Origin: Solen grandis
Lineage: Eukaryota; Mollusca; Bivalvia; Adapedonta; Solenidae
NCBI GenBank assembly: GCA_021229015.1
Contig: CM037785.1
Coordinates: forward strand, 1,332,080 to 1,396,079
Direction of reading: 5' to 3'
Length of the DNA stretch: 64,000 nt
Part shown: positions 1 to 11,100 of the stretch, piece after piece
Numbering within the stretch: position 1 is the first letter of the stretch
Layout of the letters: each line of letters begins with the position of its first letter
Notes under the pieces: model-generated
What the model saw: the letters and a program-made list of their open reading frames with translations, nothing else
Told to the model about the DNA's origin: nothing
Databases searched by the model: none
Position numbers and translations under genes: made by a program

Positions 1-3000
1 CCCAAATTTTTTTTTTATCGGCATAAAAAACCTCAAAAACAAAAATTTTTTATAGAATTAATGAAAAAAAATTTTAGTCGGAAAGGGGTTTTTTTGGGGT
101 TTCGTTTTGAAAAACGGATTCTTTACAAATGCCCACGCCCAAAATTTTTTCCCTTACAAAAAATTGTTTTCCTATTTCCTCTTTTTCACGCCCCGATTAA
201 TTTTTTTTTTCAATTTTTCATCATTTTTTTCACTTTTAGCTTTTTTTAAAAACAAAAAATTCATTAAAAAAAACAAAGCAAAATGAAAAGGGTCGGGAAA
301 ATTTCCAATTATTTTATTTTTTTGGGCATAAAATAGCCCAAACTAAAAAATTTTATAGAAAATATGAAAAAATTTTAAAAGTTCTTTAAAGCTTTTCCAT
401 ATTTTAGTTTTTGAAGACGGATTGATTTGGTCTTTTTACCAGCCCAAATTTTGATTTTTTTGGAAAAAAGAAATCATTTTTTGCTTCTTGTGATAAAAGA
501 AATAAATTTCGATTGCGTTTTGGTATTGATTGAACTATTTGCGCATTGCGGGGCCCCCTAAGGGAAAAATTGAAATCATTTTCTTTCTCTTTTCCCAGGG
601 GGGTTTACTTAAACCCCCCTTTTTATAAACTCAAAAATTTAAAACCTACCAAAAATGGGGTTTAATTGCATTTTTTTGTTGATACCAAAAAAAAAAGAAA
701 GTTTTAGGTAGAGGGCGAAATTTTTGGGGCGAAGGGGAAGGTTTTAAAGTTGAACCCGAAAAAACGGCGATATATTTCAAAAACCTACCCTTTTTTTTGT
801 TAGACACAATGAAGAATTTGTTTGTGAAATTTTTTGCAAGACATAACCCCAAAAAATTTGGGGACAATTTAATAAAGCAGGTTTGCCTCAAAACGGTCAA
901 ACTTCCTAAATTTGGAAAAATTAAAATTTCGAAAAGATGTTTTTGTCCCCTACTTTATTTTTTTCATTCTTATAAAATTTTTCACAATTATGTATTGTTT
1001 TTTTAAAAAGGGCCCCTCACAATTAAAAAGTTAAAAAAAAAATTTTCAAAGGTAAGGGCCCAATTACAAAAATTGTGTTTTTTTTCGGCCCGAAAGCTCC
1101 AAAACAAAAAAAATTTATTAAAAATTAAAAAAATTTTTTACTTCTTAATACCCCTTTCCTGATTTTAGGTTTTTGAAATCGGACTTGTTTGGTCTATTAC
1201 GGCAGCCAAAAAATTTGATTTTTTTTTGGAAAATTGAAAACGTTTTTTTGTTCCCCAAATTGTGATATTAAGGAATAAATTTTTCGACTAGTGCCTTGAA
1301 TCCCCCTTAACCATTTGCTGTATTTCAGGTACCAATAGAAAAATTTTTATTCAATTTTTGTTTCTCTTTTCCTGGGGGCGCTTGGCTTAAAAACCCCTTT
1401 ATTACTAAAATAAATAAATCTAATTTTTTTTTAAATTTTTTTTTGCATTCTTTCCTTGGGCACAATTGAAAAAAACACAAAATATTTATTCGCATTTTTA
1501 TGAAAAAAGTAGTAATTAAAAACAAATTAGTTCGTTATAATGTTAATGGCAATGCATTGTCGGGTCTTTTTTTTAGTTGTGGTCGTTTCAATTTTTGTTT
1601 ATCGAGACAATTTTTCGTATGTCACCCAAAAGAACAAAACACAAAATTTTTGCAGTACCCAAATCTGAAAAAAATTTTAAGTTTGCGACTACTTTTCAGA
1701 CAGGTAATACTTGAAGATTTTTCTTTTGGGAAAAAGTTGTTAAAAAATTGCGACAAAAATTTTTGAAAATCACTGTTTTTCAACGTTTTTCAAAAACCCC
1801 CCGAAAGAAAAATATGTTTTTCGAAAAATGTATCGGAAATAAAAGGGAAATTTTTTTGCAAAACCCCGATATCGCTTTTGCGATTTTGTTGGTTTTCCAA
1901 AAGCTTGCGAAAACCTATTGTTTTCTTCGTTTTTTTTTTTTTTTTTTTTTTTTTTATTTTTCCGTCTTTTTTTTGTGAAGGCAATAACAAAAAAGGAAAC
2001 GCAATTCTGTTTTTTTTACCATTTTTGTCCAGGATCTGAATTTGATCCAACGTCGAAAATTTTTTATTTTTTTCTTAATTTGCCGCGGGGGGGGGCTTTT
2101 TTTAAAAGTGACAAAGGGCTAAAACTCTGTTATTTAAGTCCGATTGAAATGGGGGTTTTTTTTGATTGCTTCCTTGCAGTTATTAATAAAATATATATTT
2201 TAAAAAAGTTGGTATATAAATTTCGTGCTACAGGGGGTTAAAAGTTCAATTAAAAAAATTGAAAATGGGGTGGGGCTGCAAAAATTTATCCACTTTTTTC
2301 AGAAGGATGGAGAATTTTGGTTGCATATGACGAAAGACTATCCCAAAAATATATGGGTGGCATTTTGAGAAATCATGGTTTGTCCACTACGGGGCAAACA
2401 AAACCAAATTTTCGAAAAACAAATTTTAAAAGCAGTTTTAAAGGTTTTTTTCGCCCTACTTTATTTTTTATTCAATTTCACTTTTTTTTCCTGTTTGCGT
2501 TTTATAAAAAAAAAAAAACATAAAAAAAAAAAAAAAAATTTGAAAAGGTCAAGGTTATCCAAATTAGTTTTTTCTTATCGGCAAAAAATACTTCAAATCA
2601 AAAATATTTTATAAAAGTTTTTAAAAAAAGGGTTTTTGTTGTGGGGGAAACTTTCCCTTTGGGGGTTTTGTTTTTGGGGGAAAAACGAACTTTATTTGAA
2701 ACAAATGACCAAAGCCAAAATTTGTTTTCCCCCTTAAAAAAAACCCAAAAAAAAAAATCCCCAAAGTTTTTCCCCCTTTTTTTTTTCCCGCTTTATTTTT
2801 TTTTTCAATCTTATCATTTTTTCCCTTTTATGCTTTTTTTTTCAAAAAAATAAAAAAAAAAGAAAAAAAAAAAACCCCCAATTTAAAAGGGCAAGGTCAA
2901 ATACCAATTAAATTTTATTTTTTACGGCAAAAAATCCCCCCCAAAAAAAAATATTTTATAGAAAGTATATGAAAAAAAGTTTTTGTCCCCGTGAAGGGGA

Positions 3001-4364
3001 AAATTTTTTCCCTTGGGGGGTTTGTTTTTGAAAAAAGGGGCTTCATTTGGGTCCCCAAAAGACCAAGTCCCCAAAGGGTTTTATCCTCTTTTCCCCAAAA
3101 AAATTTTTTGTCCCCTTTTTTTTCCTCCTTTTTTTTCTGCTCCCGACCCCTTTTTTTTTTTTTCCAAAACTTTATCAAAATTTTTTTATGTTTTTTCATT
3201 TTTAAAAAAAAAAATAAATTCATAGAAAAAAAAAAAAAAACCTAATATTTCAAAGGGCAAGGTCCCCATACCAATTATTTTTATTTTTAACGGGGGCTAA
3301 TAGCTTAAATTAAAAAATACTTTATAGAAATATATGTAGAAAAGTTTTGTCTGTGAAGAGATCTTTCCATTGGGTTTTTTTTTTTTTAAAAAACGGGCTT
3401 CATTTGATCAAATTTCCAAAATTTTCCCAAAAAAAAAAAAAATTTAAAAAAAAAAAAAACCTTTTTTTTCAAAAAATTTAAAAACATATTTTTTCTTTTT
3501 TTCAGCTCCCCCCCTTTATTTTTTTTTTTTAACTTCATCATTTTTTTTTTTGTTTAAAAAAAATTTTAAAAAAAAAAAAATAAACTCATGTAAAAAACGA
3601 TGAAAAAACAAAGGTCCCAAAACTAAACCATTTTGTTATTTTTATGGCCCCAAAATTTTTTTCAAATCTAAAAAAAAATTTTTTTTAGAAATTTTTTAAA
3701 AAAACAAAAATTTTTTTTTTTGTTTTTGAGATCGTTTTTAATGGGGGTTTTTTTTTGAAGATCGGACTTCATTTCATCAATTTAAAAAAAATATTCGAAT
3801 AAAATTAATAACAATCAATTATGGGCTGGGGGGGTTTAAACCATTTCTTTTTTTTATTTAAATTAAAACGAAAACCCAAAGCCCCCTTTTCGGTTTTTAA
3901 AAAATGGGGTTTTAAAATTTTTAAAGGGTTTCCCCAAAAAAAAAAACCCAACAAAATTTTGAACCCGGGGGCCCGGGGGGGGGCTGTGCAAAAAAAGTTT
4001 TCCCAACAAGCCTTTTCCCAAAAGGTTGGGGGCCCGGGTTTGGGACGGAAATTACAGGGATTCCCAGCCCAAAGAATTTTTAAAAATTTTCCCCTGAAAA
4101 GCGATTGAAAAAGCTTTTTTCCTTTAAATTTTTTTTTTTAAAAACCCCCTTTTTTTAACACGTTTTCTCCCCCCTTTATTAAAAATTTTTTTACTTCAGT
4201 TTCTGAATAAAATCCCCCCCGAAGGGGGAAAAAAAAAAAAATTTTAAACCCCTTATTGATTTAAAAAAGAAATCAAAAAAATTTGGGGGAAATATTTCCC
4301 CGCGAAAAAAAAAAGGGAAATCCAGGGCTTTTTATAGCCCCCAAAAAATTTTTAAAAAAATTCT
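1..4364. repeat. Degraded AT-rich satellite array, low-quality sequence
   Basis: The block is dominated by homopolymer runs of A, T, C and G and looks unlike the rest of the window. A monomer of roughly 345-365 bp can still be followed: the junction phrase resembling AAAAGGGCAAGGTC plus CCAATT recurs near 2541, 2884, 3249 and 3607, with weaker copies near 283 and 1048. Each is followed by a TTTATAGAAA-ATATGAAAAAA-like segment and a GAAAACGGACTTCATTTG-like segment. Stretched homopolymers such as GGGGG, CCCCC and TTTTTTTT at equivalent positions suggest a poorly resolved consensus. No gene is supported; short ORFs here are rich in F, K, P and L from homopolymers only. Confidence 0.65.
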
Positions 4365-4464
4365 NNNNNNNNNNNNNNNNNNNNNNNNNNNNNNNNNNNN
4401 NNNNNNNNNNNNNNNNNNNNNNNNNNNNNNNNNNNNNNNNNNNNNNNNNNNNNNNNNNNNNNNN
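4365..4464. other. Assembly gap (100 N)
   Basis: Exactly 100 N, a conventional scaffold gap of unknown true size. It separates the noisy satellite block from normal-looking sequence, so linkage of 1-4364 to the rest depends on scaffolding alone. Confidence 0.99.
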
Positions 4465-4550
4465 AAGTACTGGTCCAACCCAGGAACCGTGGAGAGGGAT
4501 TAGTATAAGTTGTAAGAACTTGTTTCCCAATCGATGTAAAATAAATAAGT
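4465..4550 (+). repeat. SINE tail fragment, truncated by gap
   Basis: The segment carries the phrase AAGTACTGGTCCAACCCAGG, then AACCGT..GAGAGGGATTAGTATAAGTTG..TTGTTTCCCAAT. The same 3' body is found at 25383-25530, 44035-44165 and 46655-46815, two of which have a tRNA-like head. The 5' head of this copy is lost in the gap. Confidence 0.65.
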
Positions 4551-6178
4551 TTAAATTAAAATGGGGATTGAATTATATTTTGTGGTGCAGTTGTTCAAAC
4601 TTTAGAGAACTGACACTTAAATACAAGTTTGATTTAGTCTAGGCCTAGATCCACATTTTTGACACACTGTCAGATTATGTAAAGTGTCACCATATGTGTA
4701 TTTTTTACTTAATAATGTGTAATGACACAAAATGTCAGTAATAGCATTGCATGTAATAGGCAGTAATGTATTTTTGCTATAACATGCTGGAAATTACTTT
4801 CCAGCTGCTGTTATTTATTATGAATTTTGCATAGCTGTGATATTTTAAATCTACTATTTATTTCATTCAGTTATATATTTATATATACCTTGTATAATAC
4901 TATACACTTTATTGTATATTGTACTGAAATTGTTGGCTATGATATAGGTACATATATATCAGTTATTTCTGGAAATTTAACAAAAAATCAACAGAAAAAA
5001 AAAGTTTTAACTTTTATGTTTATTCAAAATTGATACTTTTTCAAGAAAGCATAACAATTTTTTTTAAATATTTTCTCCTCTTCTTCAATATATATACATG
5101 ATATAATCTTATCTGCTTGTAGCTAAGGTGACAAATCACAACCTCCAAGTATTACTTAATGTCCATATTTCTAGAAATCATGAACGTCTTTTTGTTATGA
5201 TTTATAGATAAGACTATTATACATTGTACCATTTACACAGTTTTATAGAAAAAAAGCCCTATAGAATTGAATGATCTGGTTTGTTGTTTATGACATGACC
5301 AAACAGCTGATGAGGGATCCCATTGCATTATAGACACGCATTTGATATCAAATTTTTGTCTTTATATATGTGTATTTATTTGTCTTGATTGGACTGTACA
5401 GATAAGTCTCTCTGGTGATGGCTTACTCAGTCAACAATGTTTCGGGAAACCTAAAACATCAGCCACTATAATCAACAACCACAGTGCCTATCTAAGCATA
5501 GGACCCTTATCTGAACCCAGGGTATACTGGCAAGAGGTGAAAAGTCCCTATACTAATAAGAAACCCTGCATCTGGTTTTAAGGAAATATATGATACTAAT
5601 AACAAATATTTAATTGATTCCAATCAAATAGTCTTGTTTCAAGCATTGTTTCAAGCATAACTGAGTTATAGTCTTGTTTCCAATCAAATAGTCTTGTTTC
5701 AAGTAAACTAAGTCACAATGCAATTATGCAGGTTATTGTAATTGGATCAACAAACAATCGAGTTATTCTACATATTAAGTAGGTATCAGACTTAACACTG
5801 GTGACATATTACATCACCTCATCATATTGCTGAAGCTTATAAAAAAGAATTGGTAATAATAAAAAGGATGGAGTCTGTCACCTCTATCTGTTATGAATGT
5901 TCTTTTATATAAAAAAAAAAACAAGAATAAACTCAGAAAATTTCATTCTATAGCAGATATTATCAAAAGAAATTGTGTGCAACATGAACTCAATCTGATG
6001 ATAAATTACTCCAACTGACAGGTTGCAATGGGACAAAACCAATGCTTGTTAAATGGGAGTACATATATATAGGGCTGACATTAGTTGTTATTCAATATGC
6101 ATTTTTCCTAAACTGTTCTAAATTGTGCTTTTCGGTGTTCATAAAAGTACACCAGAGTTGAGTCAAATGACAAGAATG
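4551..6178. other. Intergenic, no gene seen
   Basis: AT-rich sequence downstream of TTC33. The only structure I see is a local duplication of a phrase containing CAAATAGTCTTGTTTCAAG at 5619-5642 and 5679-5702 (60-bp spacing). The ORF at 5342-5581 has no recognisable similarity. Confidence 0.5.
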
Positions 6179-6420
6179 TTAACCCTTTCCCTCATAGAGG
6201 AAACCATGAAAAGACCTATGCGAACCACATAAAACCAGATCAGCCTGCGAGTAACTCGCAGGCTGATCAGGTTTTATGCTGTTCGCTGCTCCTCAGTGGT
6301 CTGGAAATGAGGATTTTGTAATTAAATTTGGTAAGGTTTAACTGTGGTTTTCTGCAGATCAGGCTTTATGTGGTACCTATTGAGTGTGTCAAAATGAGTC
6401 TATATGAGGGAAAGGGTTAA
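6179..6420 (+). mobile_element. piggyBac-like MITE, copy 1
   Basis: The element is bounded by TTAA on both sides, with terminal inverted repeats CCCTTTCCCTCATA / TATGAGGGAAAGGG. The TTAA target and CCC-start termini are typical of piggyBac-derived MITEs. It contains a perfect 15-bp inverted repeat with a 1-nt loop (GATCAGCCTGCGAGT and its complement). No coding capacity. The same family lies inverted at 7102-7343. Confidence 0.8.
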
Positions 6421-6731
6421 GACGGAGAGATGAAAAATTATTTGAGCAATTTCTTTTAGTACAAATAACATGTGACAGTTATATTACATCAAAAGCAAAG
6501 AAGTCATGTGACAAAATGAGGGATGATATCAACAACATAAGCAGCATCAACAATGAGTGTAGACAGTGGCATATAAAACAACCATAACATATCAATTAAT
6601 TGAAATCGTGATTTAATAAATAACTTCAGTGCTTACTGCTTTACATTACAAATAAACATCAAGAAATGATACAGATAGCACTTCGTATCAACAATTGTAA
6701 GACAAACTTTCCTTTGCAAATAAAATGTACA

Positions 6732-6971
6732 TTAACCCTTTACTTCATATAGACTCATTTTCACACAAAGACACAGAGCAGACCCAGATCAGACAGCTCC
6801 TATAAGAGCTATCTGATCAGGGTCTCCTGTTTGCTCATACGATATTGTAGACCAGTTTCTACACAGTCTGTGTGGCAAAGAAAAATTCATGATTTCATAT
6901 GCCAGTTAAAGTTAATTGATATTCATCAAGTCATAAATGTGTACATGAATAATTACGAGGTCAAAGGTTAA
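6732..6971 (+). mobile_element. piggyBac-like MITE, diverged relative
   Basis: TTAA-bounded, starting TTAACCCTTTACTTCATATAG and ending AGGTCAAAGGTTAA. The terminal sequence matches the 6179 and 7102 copies, but the interior is largely different; an internal GATCAG.. ..CTGATC palindrome around 6788-6820 is kept. Confidence 0.65.
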
Positions 6972-7101
6972 GCTCTTATTGACCTCTTCAGCTTACAGTC
7001 ATGTATACATCTGAAGTTGTGAATCTCATCCCTACAGGGGGATGATAACCTTTCTAAACTTTCCTAGGCAGTAAGCACTGGTCCCTAAGTTAAGGAACCG
7101 C

Positions 7102-7343
7102 TTAACCCTTTCCCTCATATAGACTCATTTTGACGCACTCAATAGGTACCACATAAAGCCTGATCTGCAGAAAACCACAGTTAAACCTTACCAAATTTAA
7201 TTACAAAATCCTCATTTCCAGACCACTGAGGAGCAGCGAACAGCATAAAACCTGATCAGCCTGCGAGTAACTCGCAGGCTGATCTGGTTTTATGCTGTTC
7301 GCATAGGTCTTTTCATGGTTTCCTCTATGAGGGAAAGGGTTAA
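7102..7343 (-). mobile_element. piggyBac-like MITE, copy 2 (inverted)
   Basis: Near-identical reverse complement of 6179-6420, again with TTAA at both ends and the same 31-nt internal hairpin. The two copies face each other about 0.7 kb apart, so a transcript through both could form a duplex of about 240 bp. Confidence 0.8.
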
Positions 7344-7394
7344 AGGGATCATATAGAAGTTGAAAAAAATGTGGAAGAATAGTGTTTTGATTTA

Positions 7395-7475
7395 TGACAG
7401 GCAGCAGTGGGAATCACACCATACCCTCTCTCAGATTGCCATATCCTTAACAAACTGAGCTACTGGATATCAGTA
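7395..7475 (-). repeat. tRNA-like SINE head remnant
   Basis: On the minus strand the sequence reads CAGTAGCTCAGTTTGTTAAGG (A-box-like), with TGTGATTCCCAC (degenerate B box) about 35 nt later. This resembles a tRNA-derived SINE head; no intact acceptor stem is seen. Confidence 0.35.
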
Positions 7476-7483
7476 CCTTTAAA

Positions 7484-7607
7484 TGATAAGAGTATTCTCT
7501 GGAACACATGTGTCACCTGATGAAGTGTGACAGAAAAGTGTGATGGACAGACAGACGACGGAAAGTTGTCCCTATGTGTCACCTCTGCTTACAGCAGGTG
7601 ACACAAA
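7484..7607 (-). mobile_element. Short HINE-like element, family H
   Basis: Ends carry inverted TGTGTCACCT / AGGTGACACA, with a degenerate palindrome (ATTCTCTGGAACAC) outside the left one. Members at 11682-11806, 16563-16692 and 34809-34930 show the intact form ACAAG-AAGTGTTCCTTGGAACAC. About 120 bp, non-coding. It abuts the 3' side of TTC33 and may lie in its 3' UTR. Confidence 0.6.
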
Positions 7608-7759
7608 AACTAACAGTTAACACTGAAATACCTTTTAAGTGTGAGGATATCCATCATTATCAAAAAGGCAAATATAGTGCTAAAGAGATAAATACACACA
7701 CATTCAGGACTCCCCTATCACTGGTTTACCAGATGGAAACAATCATTCTGTTCAGTGTA

Positions 7760-8122
7760 TCAGGATGAAAAATTGTCTCTCATTTGGACATAATTATTAG
7801 GAAGTCTCTTCACATGCCTGTCTCTGTCTTTATCTACACTAGCATCTCCAACTGCAGAAGTTTTATCTGGGTTATACAATGTCACTGCTTTCTCACATTT
7901 CTTTTCAAGTATATCACCATCATTTTCTATCAGAGGTGACTCTTTGTCAACATCTAGTTCAACAATACTAACACCAGTCTTGCTCTGTTCTTTCTCCCCC
8001 CTTTTCTCCTCTGTGATTTTGCGATGCTTCTGAAGCAATGAGAAAGCCCACTGCAAGTCATCTTCCCACAAGTCCCTGTCAGCTGGATTCAGATGTACTG
8101 CACGTGAAAAACTCAGCACCGC
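7760..8122 (-). CDS. TTC33: TTC33 coding exon 4 (terminal)
   Basis: A TATTCCAG acceptor precedes GCG GTG CTG (AVLSFSRAVHLNP). The exon encodes 120 aa and ends at TGA (7762-7760). A second possible acceptor, ACGTGCAG, opens at 8097; it would restore frame with the canonical exon 3 donor at the cost of eight residues of the last TPR. The C-terminal 80 residues are acidic and Lys-rich. Confidence 0.9.
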   Translation of the reverse strand, partial: AVLSFSRAVHLNPADRDLWEDDLQWAFSLLQKHRKITEEKRGEKEQSKTGVSIVELDVDKESPLIENDGDILEKKCEKAVTLYNPDKTSAVGDASVDKDRDRHVKRLPNNYVQMRDNFSS

Positions 8123-11100
8123 CTGGAATAGACACAACTTGATCTGAATGACTCCTTTGTAAAAAGAAGTTTATTCTAATAAAATTGGATACCTGTTTTA
8201 TACAAGAGGGCCAAGATAACCCTGAATAGCTTACCTGAGAAACATTGCCTTCATTGCCAATTATTGTATTATAAGTCATACTGAATACATAATCCATGCA
8301 GAAGTACAGCAAGATCTTCTAAATTTCACACAAAAATCTACCTGCCATCCAAATTTTGAAGGTTATAGCTCTAATAAGTCTATATAAAATTGAGGCTAAT
8401 TTTGACCCAAGGGCTATAATTTCTACAAATTTAGTTGAGGTCTACTAAGCCATGTTACACACCAAAAAATATTAAACTCCAGGTCTTGTGGTTTCTGACA
8501 AGAAGATTTTTCTAGTTTTTCTATATAAAATCAAGTGACCTCAGGTAAGCTAAAATAATAAATCAGAAAGCATCATACAGCGATATTTAGTATTTATAAA
8601 GAATTTCTTTATTATATATTAATCTTATTTGCTCTTAAGATTTCAGAATTGTAATGGCGCAGAATTTTAATTTAGACTGGAAAAATCTCAATTTTGTTGC
8701 AACTCATTTCTTTTTACATTTACATCAATAAAATCACATTTTTAAAAAGCTTTGAGAAATATGGATTGGGGCTTTTTATGTTAAAGAGAAATTACTATAC
8801 AAGAGCTCTCTGTAAGACAACATGCTTGACATTTTAAGTATTTGGCCAAAAAAAACAAAAAAACAAGAGTGCCAAGATGGCCCTGTGTCGCTCACCTGAG
8901 TAAGATTGCTGTGTTAAGCATGATTATAAAAACAAGAGGGCCAAGATGGCCCTAAAGACGCTCACCTGAGGACATTTGTGCTGACCAAGTTTGAGGAAGA
9001 TTGAATCAAAATTGTGGCCTCCAGTGTGTAAACAAGGTTTTTCTAAGATTTGACCTACTGACCTACTTTTCAATCGCTTTTTAGGTCTGTTAGATTAATG
9101 ATCTTCGATAATTCGTTGAAATTTCTGAAGAGAATCGTATACCTACCAAACTGAAACCGGAAATGGAGGGCTGAATAGTTTCCTAATTTTTCATTGGTTA
9201 ATAATATTATAACCTAAAACGACCGAATGTGTTTTTATTACCAACAATACGATTATCTGTACTTTCATATCTTTCTTAAAGAAAACCTTTATTTAATATA
9301 CAATTGACACAATATATTCTCTTAGTCTTTTTATCATTTTATTTAATCGTAGATACTGATTTTAATATAAAACATATATCAAGTATGTAATTTAAAGTAA
9401 AAAGTGATTCAATCAAGGGCCAAATTTTAACCATTAATTGGGTACGGCCACTAGACAATATTTCACATCAAATCTATAGATTAAGCTCTAGGTCTTTTCC
9501 TATGTAACTCTATGTGAAACAAGTGACCACTGGTGCAGGGTCATTTATCACCATGCTAATACCAAATATCTAAGCTCTGGGCCTTATGGATTTACAGAGG
9601 AAGATTTTTTAAATTTTCCTATATAACTCTATGTAAAACAAGTGACCCCTGGTGCGGGGGCATTTATCACCTAGGGCTATGATTTGAACAATCTTGGTAA
9701 TGAACCATTAGATGATGCTACATACCAAATATCTAAGCTCTGGGCCTTATGGATTTACAGAAGAAGATTTTTTAAGATTTTCCTATATAACTCTATGTAA
9801 AACAAGTGACCCTGGTGCGGGGGCATTTATCACCATAGGGCTATGATTTGAACAATCTTGGTAATGAACCATTAGATGATGCTACATACCAAATATCTAA
9901 GCTCTGGGCCTTATGGATTTACAGAAGAAGATTTTTTAAGATTTTCCTATATAACTCTATGTAAAACAAGTGACCCCTGGTGCGGGGGCATTTATCACCA
10001 TAGGGCTATGATTTGAACAATCTTGGTAATGGCCCATAAGATGATGCTACATACCAAATATCTAAGCTCTAGGCCTTGCAGTTTTGCAGAAGAAGATTTT
10101 CAAAGTTTGAGTTTTTAAAATCTATTTTTAGCTCCTGTGACCTACTTTTTCAACCAATCTGAATAATTTGTACAACTTTGATAGAAGGCATCATAAGGAT
10201 GATTCCTGTGAAGATTGGTCAAAATCCCTTCAGTGGTTCAGGAGGAGATGTTCTTTAAAGCAAATTGTTGACGACGGACGGACGCACGCACGCACGGACG
10301 ACGGACAAAAGGTGATCACAATAGCTCACCTTGAGCACTTCGTGCTCAGGTGAGCTAAAAATGTGGCTTCTAAAGTGTTTTGACATTTGACTAAGTGACC
10401 TAGATTTTGATCCTACCGAAATTTACACTCATCTGGGATTCCATGCAGCGATCATTTTTATTAAGTACATGTGACCCATTTTCTAACTCATCCAAGATTT
10501 TATGAAGATTGGGCTAAAACTGTGGCCTCTAAAGTGTTCACAAGATTTTTCTAAGATTTGACCTGGTGGCCTAGTTTTTGACCCCATGTGACCCAATTTC
10601 GAACTCATCCGAGATATTATGTAGACAAACATCCTGACCAAGTTTCATGAAGATTGGGCCAAAACTGTAGCTTCTATAGTGTTCACAAGCAATTGTTGAT
10701 GACGCACAACGGACAAAAGGCAGTCACAAAAGCTCACCCTGAGCACAAGTGCTCAGGTGAGCTAAATAACTTTTGCAATGAAAAGCATAACAAGAATCTC
10801 TGTACTTTTAAAAGATTAACAAGGGCAATAAACAGGTATTCCAAACTGATACCTAAAAGGGTGTGGTGAAAGAGTGAGGTGATATGAAAAATTTAACAGA
10901 TTCTAATTCATGACAGAGTTTGTATTTGCCTACAGGTGGAGGTGATAGTGACATGTCTTAAACAGGTATTGCAAGTTTCAAAGTAATACCTTACAAGGTT
11001 CTGTGAAAAAGTAAGGTCGTAGGAAAAACTTAACCAGAAAACTTAAGCAATGCATTACGCCAACACGCGAGTAAGTTAAATAGCTCCCTTTATTCTACAA

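Noticed and set aside
61..4108. Short ORFs rich in F, K and P
   Set aside because: They are produced by homopolymer runs in a degraded satellite block.
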